A DNA stretch of 64,000 nt from Lachnospiraceae bacterium (GTDB lineage: Bacteria; Bacillota; Clostridia; Lachnospirales; Lachnospiraceae), in contig CABJAB010000002.1 of NCBI GenBank assembly GCA_902363445.1, forward strand, positions 1-64,000, in the 5' to 3' direction. Both the position numbers and the translations under genes were made by a program. Position 1 is the stretch's first letter. Each line of letters starts with the position of its first letter. Positions 17,701 through 29,040 of this stretch are shown here, piece after piece. Below the pieces are notes generated by a model. The model had not been told where the DNA came from, did no database searches, and was given only the letters and a program-made list of their open reading frames with translations.

Positions 17701-20700
17701 GCGGATGGGAATGGGATTTTTGTGGCTGAAAATGCACAGACAGACGTGATTGTTTCCAATGCGGAAAAGGTGAGCATACGTATCATTAAGAAGGATTCTG
17801 TGAGCGGCGGCTTGATTCGAAACGTGTCCTTTGGTCTTTATTCCGATGAGGCTTGTACAGAGGATGATCTGCTCCAAAGGAAAAGTACGGATGTCAATGG
17901 CCTCTGTGTCTTTGAAGACCTGGAAGCAGGTACTGCTTACTATGTGAAGGAGCTCAGCACGCCGGATGGATACGTTCCCGATGATACGGTATATCCGGTG
18001 ACGACACCCGAGGCCAGCTCAACCGTAAAGAGCGTGGAGCAGATAGTTGCCAATGTCCGTCTGGGCAAACTGAATCTGCTGAAGACCTCCACGATGGACA
18101 ATGGGAACACTCCGATGCAGGGTGTGGAATTCGGCCTGTATGAAGCAGTCTCCAATGGGAGCGGAGGCTATACGGCGGGGGCTCAGATCAAGGGCCTCGG
18201 CGGTATGGATGCCAATGGTTTTGTGACTACGGACAGGGACGGACGCGCGTCCATTGACGGGATCAATCCGGGTACCTATGTGTTAAAGGAACAGAGCGTG
18301 GCCGGATATCCGGAGAAGGAACAGGCGGTGACGGTAGTCGCTGGACAGAACCAGAATGTGAGCGGGAGCGGTGTATATCCTTCCGGCGATACCGAGGTGG
18401 TCAATGTTCCTTCCATGGGCAAGCTGAAACTTAAAAAGATCAGCTCCCTGAATCCGGATACGGTCCTGACGGCAGAGTTCAAACTGTATGCCGAGAAGGA
18501 TTCGACGAAGGGGAATGACGCACTGGCGGATGCGGACAGAGAATATGAAGATACGGAAAAAGCTGCGTTTACAACAGTGAACGGCGTGGTTATTTCCGGC
18601 TGGCTGAATCCTGGAAAATATAAACTGGTGGAGACGGGCACGGCAGAAGGCTATGTCCTGGACAGTGCGCCCAAATATGTTACGATAACGGCTGGAGAGA
18701 CCAACACAGAATATTTTGACACTCCTGTTGCCAACGTACCCAAAGGGAAGCTGGTCATCCATAAGACAGCGGAAATGGACGGCGTCGGCAGCGATTATCA
18801 GGGAGCAAGCTTCTCCTTATATAAAGTGATAAACGACAATGAGACGGATTATGCCGTCGGTAAGACGGCGGCGGCAACGGCCATTACCGGCGCCGACGGA
18901 AAAGCCTCTATGGATAATCTGGATCCCGGCGAATACTGGCTGGTGGAAGCGGCTATTGAGAATTATCATGCGTTTACTCCGATAAAGGTGACGATCCAAG
19001 CCGGACAGAACCGGACAGATCTGGGCGGCAGCGCCGTGGCGGATACTCAGGTGGTGAATCAGCCCTCCAAAGGTAAGGTAAAGCTCAAAAAGGTGGATTC
19101 CACAGATTCCTCCAAGGGATTATCGGCTGTATTTGAGCTCTACCCTGAGACGGAAGCGACCAGCGGCAATGGTTCTCTGGCCGATGAGAATCGCGAATAC
19201 AGCAGCGCCTTTTCCGCAGAGATTACCACATCTTCTTCCGATGGTACGGTTCTTTCCGGTTGGCTGGCGCCAGGACGATATAAAGTGGTGGAAAGCTCCG
19301 TGAGCGGAAACTACGTGAAGGATTCGGAACCCAAGTATATTACCGTTGAGGAAGGGAAGACCAATACAATACTGTTTGACGATCCGGTGGAAAACGTTCC
19401 TATGGGGAGGATTTCCATTAAAAAGACGGCCCGGTTTAATCTGTCGGGCGACGGTGCCAGTGCCGGGAGCTTCAGCCGGTATGACCTCAGCGGATCGATC
19501 TTCAAGATATACGCGAAAACAGCAGAGAATACCGATGCAGACGGCAGTTGTATGATGTCAGCGCTGGGAAATGCTTTGGATACGGTGGATATGACGGCAT
19601 CGGCCACAGGTCTTTCTGCATATTTGGCGCCCGGTGAATATTGGGTGGTGGAGGACACGGCTCCGTCCGGATATCAGACGGCGGCTCCGGTTGCCGTGAC
19701 TGTGACGTCTAATACAACCACCGCTGCCAGTTCTCATCCTGGAGAGACGGGAGTGGCGGCCTCCATCGACAATACGACGGATAAGGGACGGCTGCGTTTC
19801 TATAAGTACAGCAGAAATACAAACACTTTGCTTGACGGCGCCCAGTTTGAATTGTATATCCTGGATAACGGCGCTGGTACGGAGTATACGCTGGATGACG
19901 GAACTGTGGTGAAGCTCAGAAAGGTGGAGAAGAGCAGCTCCACGGATAACAGCGGCATTATGGAGAGCGGGACCTCCGGTAAGGGCTCTGCAGTCACGGT
20001 GGATCTGGAACCGGGGACTTATTATCTGCGGGAAACCAGCCTGGATTCTGTGAAACAGAGTACAGGGATTTCCAGCTGGAAATGGGAGAAGGAATGGACC
20101 GGTCCCGTTGAGGTGACAGCCGGGAACGAAGTAATCGCGCCCAAGATCTGGAACTATTATGAGGTGAATGGAGAGGGTACAAAGACAGATGAGAGCGGAA
20201 CGGCACTGGCCGGCGCTTATTTCGCCGCGTTTGAGACGGCGGAGGCCGCTCAGACGGCACTCAGCTATCTGGACGGGATGGTTCTAGCCGGAAAGCTGGA
20301 TGAAGTCCGGACTCAGATGTCAACCCCTCAGGGGCAGGCCATGTTTATGGCAGCCTATGACGCCGCTGATATTGCGGCTTCCGGTTCTGACGGGACCTTC
20401 AAATTTACCCGCCTTGCGCCGGGAGGCACCTATTATATCATTGAGACGGCTCCTCCTGCCGGTTACGGTCTGCCGGACGCGGAAGATAATCTAAAACAGG
20501 TCACGGTAAAGGCTGGAGGAGGCTTCAACGAGAATCTTTCTTATCAGGATAAAAAGCTTGGAAAGCTGCAGGTCATTAAATATACAACTTTAAACGGCGC
20601 CGCGTTTGCCGTCGAAGGAGTAACGGTAAATGTGTACCGGGCAGTGGCGGCAGACGGCGGAGCCTATACGGCAGCAGATGGAAAGACCTATAATAAGAAG

Positions 20701-21228
20701 GAAGAGACTCCGATCGTGTGGGGGACCACCGGGGCCGACGGTCTTTATACATCGCTTCTCATACCGGCGGGAGTCTATATTGTAGAAGAAGATACCAGCA
20801 ATCTGCCTGATTCTGTGGGAGTTCCGGATGATCTTTCAAACACCTACCGGATCGTAGTGGTGACGCAGGGAGCTACCAACGATACTTATGCACAGATGAC
20901 GGACGGCTCCGGATTTGAAAATCCGGCCAGCCACGGGAAGTTCTTTCTGAAGAAGGTGAGCTCTCTGAACGAGAATACTCTGGTGGGGGCGACCTTTAAG
21001 CTTTATAAAAAGAATCCGTCCACAGGAGCGTTTGATGTTCCCGTACAGGTAAAGGATGCCGGGGGGCAGTCTGACCGATTATATCATCACGACCAGTACA
21101 GATGCAAAAGCGCCTGTTGTGGAATCCATTTATCTGGAGCCGGGAGAATATCAGCTGGTAGAGCAGACGGTGAACGGCCGGTATACCCTGGACGGTACAC
21201 CGATTTCCGTGACCATCCGTGCCGGTGA
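14767..21228 (+). pseudogene. Giant SpaA/Cna-B adhesin, 5' part, frame broken at 21061-21066
   Basis: The open frame is 2153 codons; about the first 2098 are real. It begins with a signal peptide (KKRFLALFLALLIVLGMAV), a Ser/Thr/Glu-rich linker and a fimbrial-type N-terminal region (residues 90-440). Then come about 14 complete SpaA/Cna-B-like domains of 80-130 residues, with the recurring pattern GKLxLxK, GAxFxLY, LxPGxYxLxE and APxGY, and the start of a fifteenth. Such domains are often locked by Lys-Asn isopeptide bonds and form stiff stalks on the cell wall. After DAGG the frame shifts into 54 unrelated codons and stops. The continuation follows in the next frame. Confidence 0.85.
21061..21066 (+). 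other. G6 run causing a +1 frameshift in the adhesin gene
   Basis: Six G residues follow GCC. With five, the sequence would read Asp-Ala-Gly-Gly-Ser-Leu-Thr and join both halves of one SpaA-like domain without a gap. The cause is either a read error, a fixed mutation or a length-variable tract. Confidence 0.85.
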
Positions 21229-24200
21229 GATCACTGGGGCGGGAAATACTTCCGTGACGGATAAGAACAGTCCGCTGGTAGTAGAGAATGTTCCTCAGGG
21301 CACTTTGAGCCTCGAAAAGCTGGGAGCTTTCGGAGACGTGAAGGAAGGTCTGAAGGGTGTGACCTTTAAGCTCTATAAGAGAACAGCGGCGAATACGAAT
21401 AATTATGGAAATATAGCTGACGAGACCATCAATATGGATGGCCTGAGCGATACGGACAAAGTAAAGGATATCACCACCGGAAATAACGGAAAGGTGACGG
21501 TAACGGGGATCGACGGTGGACGCTACTGGCTGGTGGAGACCGGCGTAGGGGCAAACTATCATTATCAGCTGTCCACACCGGCTTATTCGGCAGGAGTCGT
21601 CATCACACCAGGGCAGACTGTCAGTCTCACCGGAGAGAATGCGGTCGTCAATGATATCAATGCCGGAAAGTTTAAATTGAACAAGATCTTCAACTCCGGC
21701 AGTACCAACGCTTCCTTTAAGGTGGAAAAGAAGGTAGATGACGGAGCAGGAAATGTGACCTATCGGAATGCCAAAAAGGGATGGGACAGCACGAAGAAAG
21801 AGTACACCTACAGTGCCTATACCTTTACGACCGGCGGTTCCTATACTTCGGAATATCTGGAGCCAGGCGTATACCGCATTACCGAGACTGGTACCACTTC
21901 AGGGGATTATAAGCTGGCGGAGCCTTTTGAGGTGACGATCGTGGCCGGAGCCGTGACCACTGCGGCGGATACGAAACCGGAGGGAATAACGGACGGCGCG
22001 GATGCCATTTCAGTCACTAATATCAAACAGGGGTCGCTGGAAATCGAGAAGCAGGGTATCTTCATGGGCAGCAAGATCGAGAACCTGTCCGGCGTGACCT
22101 TCGAGCTGTATGAAAAGACGGCGGAAAATACGAATCCGGACGGCAGCTGCAAAACAGATACTCTTGGAAGCCCGGTGACTGTCAAAGTAAGCAATGCGGA
22201 TGTGACGGCCATCGTCACCGGGACCGGCGGCAGAGTGACCGCCAGCCATATTGATCCCGGTGAATACTGGCTGAAGGAAACAGATCTGGGCGTCCATGAC
22301 GATGACGGTAAATACAGCCTGAATGGGACCTTGCCCATGGCGGTGGAGATCACCTCGGGCGCCGTCACAAAACTGACCGGAGATGCAGGTGCGCTGGGGG
22401 CTGTCACCAATACGGTCAAATATGGAAAGCTCCAGATTACAAAGGTAGATCATCATGACTATGAGACAAAACTGAATGGAGCCGTATTCAGCATTCACCA
22501 GTCGGCAGACTGTTCAGATACTTCCCTGGGAAGCTTGACCACAGCGGGACAGGGTACGGCCATTTCCGGCCTTCTCCCGGCGGGGACCTATTACCTGAAG
22601 GAGGAAAGCGCTCCGTCCGGGTATCAAGCTTCCCAGGAGATCTGGGGACCTTACACGGTTTTGGAAAACCAGATCACCACGGCAGATGACAGCGGAAATT
22701 CAGTGATCACCAACAAGAAGGAATTCTCCATTGAGGTGGTGAAGCAGGATTCCGACGTGACCTCCACCCTTTTGGACGGAGCCGTATTTGGGCTCTATGA
22801 TTCCCAAACGGATGCAGAGGCGGACGCAGCGGATCTGAACGGAGGCGGGAGTGCATCCCGGTTTATTCAGAGCAAGACCACGTCCGGCGGAAAAGCCGTT
22901 TTCAGCGGTTTGACCATAGATGCTTATGATGATGCGGGCCATGGGCCGGCGAGCAGCCAAACTTATTATCTGGTAGAGCTTACGCCTCCGTCCGGCTATG
23001 CGGCTGATTATACGGTACGCCCGGTTGTGGTCGCCTACAGCGGGAGCGTGACAAAGGTAACAGAGAACGTGACCAATGAAGCCCTGGGAAAGATCCATCT
23101 GAAGAAGGTGGTCACCTGGGACGGAGCGACACGGAACCTGGGAGAGGTGGGCTTCAGCTTCTATCCTGTATCGGGAGAAGGAGTAATCCATGCCGCCGGA
23201 GCGGTTCCCGCCGATACGAAGACGACGGATATAAATGGTGAGCTGACCACTGCATCTCTTCCCGCGGGTTATTATGAGGTGGTGGAGACCAGTACACCGG
23301 ACGGCTATCAGGCCTCCGCGGTTTCCAGATGGGTGCTGGTGGAAAATAAGAAGACCAATGAGACTCTTTACGATACTCCTATAACGAATGTTCCCGTGAA
23401 GGGAGATTTCAAGCTGGAGAAGATCGCCAGTGACGGCAGCTCCGTAGGCGGCGCGAAGTTCTATTTCTATAAGGAGACTTCTTCCGGAAACTATGAGCTG
23501 GCCGATCCTTCAAAGCCCACTTTTACTGTGGAGTATAAAGACGGAAAAGCTATTTATACGTCCGGAATGCTGGAGCCTGGGAATTACAAGATCGTAGAGG
23601 CGGAAGCGCCGTCCAAGGACGGAGTGGATTTCACGGTATCTTCTGAAGAACGGTACATCACCATTGTGGCCGGCACAACCCAGGATCTGACTGGCGACAA
23701 TGCCTTTAAAAATTATCCGAAAATGAGCATCACCCTCACCAAAAAGGGAGACGCGAAGAACGGTTCTCCGCTGCTTCCCGGAGCAAAATTCCAGCTGTAC
23801 GCGGATTCTGATCTGAAAACAGAAGTAGGAGATCCGGTGATGACTGATGCCCAGGGCATAGCCACATGGACGGGAATCGATGCCGGCACGTACTACATTA
23901 AGGAAATTGAGGCTCCCGACGGATACGGTGTGACGGCAGAAGCCAAAATGGTCGTGGTGCCGAAGGTGTCCCGCCTGACGGATCTGGTGGTGAATCTCGG
24001 CGACTGGACAGATGAAGCTAATGCCGGCCGCCTGCTCATCCGGAAGACAGATGTGGCTGGTTCTCAGATGCTTATTGGCGCCAAATTCAATATTTACGGA
24101 GATGATGGAAGCGGTTCTTACACGGTGCTGATGAACGAAGCCCCTCTGACTACGGACGGTACGGGCACGACGCTTTCCGGGCTGCTGCCGGCGGAAGCCT

Positions 24201-27200
24201 CTGGCACCCAGTACCGGGTGGTGGAAGTAAAAGCGCCGGATGGCTATACACTGGACGATGTGTTTGAACCCATTTCTCAGACGGTGACAGTGTATCCGGA
24301 CCACACTCCTGTTTATGAAGCGTCGGGACTGAATGAGAATGTGGTGACGTTCCGGAACAAGACACAGGGAAGCATCGGGCAGTTTACGTCCGATGTGAAA
24401 AAAGAGATCAAGGACAGCGACGAGGCATACACCACAGGAACCGTAAATGCGGATGAAAGCCTCCTGTTATCCGGCTACACTGTGAATTTCCGTGTGACCG
24501 GATTGTCAAGAGGGACCAACGACCTGCCGGCGGATTCTTTCACGGTGACGGATGAGAATATTAAGCTGTACACCATTGACAGGACCGGAGGCGCGATCCA
24601 ATATGTGGAGAAGGCGGCAGATGACCGGGATTATACCATCGATCAGGTGGTGATCCATGCGGCGTCCAACCGGGATGATTCCGAGAAGGTGACGGCTGAG
24701 CTCCAGTATAAGACATCCTTGAGCAGCAGTCAGTGGCTGACAAAGGTATCTGGTCTGGACCTGTCCGGCAGCCAGACTGTGGATCTCTCTGGGGATCACG
24801 CGGCAGCCGTCCGGATCGTCTATGGAAACGTACAGGCCGGATTCACGGCGGAAGCAGGCTTTGAGATGCAGGTGACCTTTGCGAAACGGGAAGGAGACAT
24901 GATCGGAGCCGATATCCCGGAGGTGCGGCGGATCACCAATACGGCTGTCACTAACTGGACTTATCAGTACAAGGATGCGGAAGGAAACGGGAAGTCTCAG
25001 AGCGGAAGTGACGAGAGCAATGAGGTGGAAGCTTTGATACCCGCTGCCACATCTGTCCTTCCTCAGGTGAAGCTGACCAACAAGATCACCAATATGAAAC
25101 AGTCCGGCGTGTTCTATACAGGGCAGTCGGTGAATTTCCAGGTGGATGTGGTGAATGTCCAGAATATCGACAACAACGCGCCGAACTTTAAAGCGCCGAT
25201 GGTGGCGGTGGATCTGCCGGCATATACCAATCTGGATGCGGACGGTACAGGGAACGGATTTACCATTTACCAGACGAAGCTGGTGAACGGAGTGGCTCAG
25301 AAGGTCGAACTGAAGCTGGGCGAGGACTATACCATTCAGGAGGAAGAGACTGCCGCCGTTATCGGCATGGAGGGCGGTACGTATGTGACCAGCGACTCTC
25401 TGAAGACAAAACGGTACGTCTTTAAATTTAGCGAGGGAGTTTCTCTGAGCCCGGATACAGAGGCAGGAGAGAACTCCGGCCTGACCATCAGCTATAAGGC
25501 AAAGATTGGGTACAGCAAGCCGACTACACAGCTGAACTTGTATTCGCCGGCATTTTTGAGCAGTACATATCTGCTTCCGGCATCCCAGGAGAACCCTCTC
25601 GGCCTCAGTTTTACCGGATATCAGGCGTCTACACAGAACAATGATGAACTGGACGATGCCGTAGGATCTGATCTGGAATACCTGAATCAGCCAGTCGGCG
25701 TGACCGTTCTGAACGATACGCAGATTCAGCTGGTGAAGACGGTCAGTGACACAGCAGATACCGGCTTTTCGACGGCACAGGTAAATGTATACCCGGATCA
25801 GAACGTTTATTATGATCTGACCCTTTACAATAATTCGGATACGGCTGTCCGGACTGCACGGTTTGTGGATATCCTGCCCTTTAACGGAGATTCCTACGTG
25901 TTCCGGAGCGGCGGCGGCACTACGCTCAGACAGACGACCATCCAGAACGGGGCCGGCTATGAGGAGATGCTCCTGGAAGCGGCAGCGGCGCAGGATGGAA
26001 ACGCAGTCATCTACTATTTTGTGGAAGACGGCGGCAGCCTGGCCAACAGCTGGTCCTATGCCAACAGGCAGAACCTGAGTGCGGAAGCGGAGCTTCCGAT
26101 GCTGTATGAAGCTTCCGGAGATGTCTGGAATGCAAAGAACGGAGGCCATTGGACCACGCAGAAGCCTTCGGATATGAGCCTTGTGACAGCGGTGGGCGTG
26201 GAAGTGAATTTCCCGGAGAGTGCTCTTCTCCAGCCGGGAGAAAGCTACAGCGTGAAGCTGACCATGAAAACACCTGGTTATACGGCGGATAAGATTGAAG
26301 AGTACGCCGATGCGGTGATGGCCAATTCCGCTGCCGCGGCAGTGCTGAGAAGTACGGAGACGGCCATCAATCCCACCAGGGATATCGTGGAACCGAACAA
26401 GGTGCTTGTCGGGCTGAGCCTTCCAAAAGGAAGTATCGGAGACTATGCGTGGTATGATTTCAACAACAACGGCCTTCAGGACGACGGCCAGGAATCTGCG
26501 GCTGCAAATGTGAAGGTGGAGCTGTACCAGACTACGCTTACGAAGCATGGAGAAACGGCATACCGGTCCGACGAAGTCAAGATAAAAGAAATGAACACAG
26601 ACGGTACGGGGCATTATCTGTTTGAGGATCTGCCGTGTAACTATCTGAAAGACGGCGCGGCGGAAGGCTCCGTGGATCCCAATGACTATGTGGGCGGGAC
26701 CATATACTATTATCGGGTGAAGTTCAGCATTCCGGCGGATCACGCGGCAACGCTGCGGTATGCGGGACAGGACGCTGAGGGAGCCGAGTACAAGACGGAC
26801 AGCAATATAGATGCAGACGGCTGGACCGACTATCTGGTGCTTCGGATCCTGAACCACGAAGTGGATGGCAGGGATGTCATCTATGGAGAAGAAAATCTGG
26901 ATGTGGATGCGGGGTACGTGGTTTCGGTCGCCCTCGGTGACAAGGTATGGATCGATGAAGACCATGACGGCCTGCAGGGGCCGGATGAACCGGGGCTTCC
27001 AGGAGTCCTTGTGAAGCTGTACCAGGTGGACGGACCGGATGCAGAGGTAAAAGACGGAGCGGTGCCTGTCGATACCGCTATGACGGATATGAACGGAGAG
27101 TATCTCTTCGACAAACTGCCTCAGGGCTATTACGTGGTGGAATTTGACATCCGCGCGCTGACCACTGACGGATATACCTACCGATATGCCTTTACTACGC

Positions 27201-28825
27201 CGGATGTGACGGACAGCAAGCTGACCACGCCGGACGACTCCGATGCCGTATATCCGGCAGACGAAACCGGACGGGTGAAGCGGACGACCGTGATTCCTCT
27301 GTTCTTTGATCAGAATGAGGAGATTGAACAGGCGGGGAATAAGACCGACCGGACTTGGGACGCAGGCGTCTGGGTCTACAGCGCGCTGGGCGGATATGCC
27401 TTTGAGGATAAGAACTACAGCAACTATCAGGATATCACCACCGATAAGATGGACGGTCCGCTGCCCGGAACCGTTGTGAAGCTTTACAAAGTAGAAGACG
27501 GGATCCGGCAGGATACGGTTCTTAGGGAGACCACAGTAGGAGACGACGGCAGATATTTCTTTGATGAACTGGAGGCCGGACAGTATCAGGTGTTCTTCCA
27601 GTTCCCCGACGGGTATACGGCGGTGGAATCTCCGGATGGAGAAAAGAATCCGGATACCAATCTGTCTGATACCGATGATTCCGACTGCTGTATCTTTGAG
27701 GACGGCGATTACACCAAAGGCTATACGGAGATCATCACGCTGGGCTACAATACGGTAGATAAGACATGGGATGCAGGCGCCAATAAAAAAGGCGCTCTGG
27801 GCGACTATGTATGGTTTGACACGGATAAGGACGGCATCCAGGATGAAGATGAGGAGCCGATCGCAGATGTGACAGTGAAGCTCCAGTACCGCATGGGAGA
27901 TGATGACGAATGGAAGATCTACCCCGGCGGAGTGACGAAGACGGATGAAAATGGACGTTATCTGTTCACAGGCCTTAAGGGTGGTGAGGATTATCCGATT
28001 CAATACCGGGTTGTATTTGATTTTGACGATCCGAACACGACGATCACCATCACCAATTCCCGGACGGATAAGCAGGGTGACCGGAGCGTGTCCCTGACGG
28101 AAGGCGAAGCGGCGGAACGGGATTCCGATGCTTTGGGATTCTATATTTCCAATCTGGGCTATGTGACCACTACCATCACCCTGGGATACGGGGAGACGGA
28201 TCTGACCTGGGATGCGGGAGTGGTGAAGACTGCCTGCGGCATGGGCGACTTCGTATGGTATGATAAAAACAGGAACGGCATTCAGGATGAAGGCGAGGAC
28301 GGTGTGGGAGGCATTCCGGTGGTTCTGGAAATGAATCCGACCGGTGAACTGGACAACGAAGAGGCCTGGGTGGTCGTCGGCACTACTGCGACCAACGAGA
28401 GCGGATATTACCGCTTCCTGGATCTGGATAAAGGATATTACCGGGTGCGCTTCCAGATTTCCGATCCTTACATCGTTACACTTTACAATCAGGGAAACGG
28501 CGACAATGCCTATGAGTATGACTCCGACGCCACGAGGCTGGCGGGGGATGACTGGTACTACAGCAGGATCTTCTATCTGGAAGATAATCAGTATGACTGG
28601 AGCTGGGACGCGGGCCTTTACCTGAAATCTGACATACCGACAGTCACCGTAAAACAGTATAATAAGGGGCCTCAGAAGGTGATCACCACCTATCGGACGG
28701 TTTTCACCGGCGACAACATGGATATTTTCCTCTGGTCCCTGCTTGCGTCGGCCGCGGTGGTAGCCATCGGCGTAATCTTGTATGAGAGACGAAGAAGAAG
28801 GAAACAGGCGGAAGAGCAGAATTGA
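21067..28825 (+). pseudogene. Giant adhesin, 3' part: SpaA and SdrD-B-like domains, C-terminal anchor
   Basis: About 2585 codons continue the adhesin in the +1-shifted frame; the first ATG at 21056 has no ribosome site. It completes SpaA-like domain 15 and adds nine more, then a region with DUF11-like sequence (about 24400-26400). Five SdrD-B-like domains start near 26430, 26930, 27382, 27790 and 28235 (for example GDFVWYDKNRNGIQDEGE), each with a Ca-binding type Asp/Asn loop. The end has a membrane segment (DIFLWSLLASAAVVAIGVIL) and RRRRRK, preceded by FTGDN, a poor match to LPXTG. Joined, the product would be about 4,680 residues. Confidence 0.85.
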
Positions 28826-28836
28826 CCAACTATTTA

Positions 28837-28880
28837 AAAGGCAGCTGCCGTGGGAAAGATCCCTCGGCGGCGGCCTTTCC
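28837..28880 (+). terminator. Terminator after the adhesin gene
   Basis: A long GC-rich hairpin with outer stem AAAGGC (28837-28842) and GCCTTT (28873-28878) has an inner TGCCG/CGGCG stem and a GGGA/TCCC top, 12 bases after the adhesin stop. The T tail is short. Confidence 0.65.
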
Positions 28881-28920
28881 CTAAAATTTGTCAATTGTTT
28901 TTGGAAAAAAACCATATTTT

Positions 28921-28953
28921 TGTGATTACGATGTGATTCTCCGATGCTATGAT
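28921..28953 (+). promoter_or_regulatory. Second promoter with SARP-type direct heptamers
   Basis: TGTGATT (28921-28927), spacer ACGA, TGTGATT (28932-28938), nine bases, then TATGAT (28948-28953). Spacing matches the adhesin promoter base for base although spacer sequences differ. It drives the surface-protein gene at 29041. Confidence 0.75.
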
Positions 28954-29040
28954 TAAGACAGAAAAAAGGAAATAGGATGACGACCAAGTTTCCGGCACAG
29001 CGGCCGGCACATCGTAATGATAAAGAGAGGAATGATAAGT

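Noticed and set aside
21056..21066. ATG 21056 as a true start for an independent 2,589-residue protein
   Set aside because: There is no ribosome site or signal peptide, and the codon falls inside one SpaA-like domain that is complete only if both frames are joined.
14767..28825. CRISPR-like or tandem DNA repeats inside the adhesin gene
   Set aside because: The periodic pattern is at protein level with low DNA identity between units; no short regularly spaced repeats with spacers are present.
24506..28987. A 1,493-codon open frame on the minus strand
   Set aside because: It lies opposite the adhesin gene, whose domains are recognisable in the plus frame; Arg/His/Ile-rich composition and absence of domains mark it as a shadow of GC-rich coding sequence.
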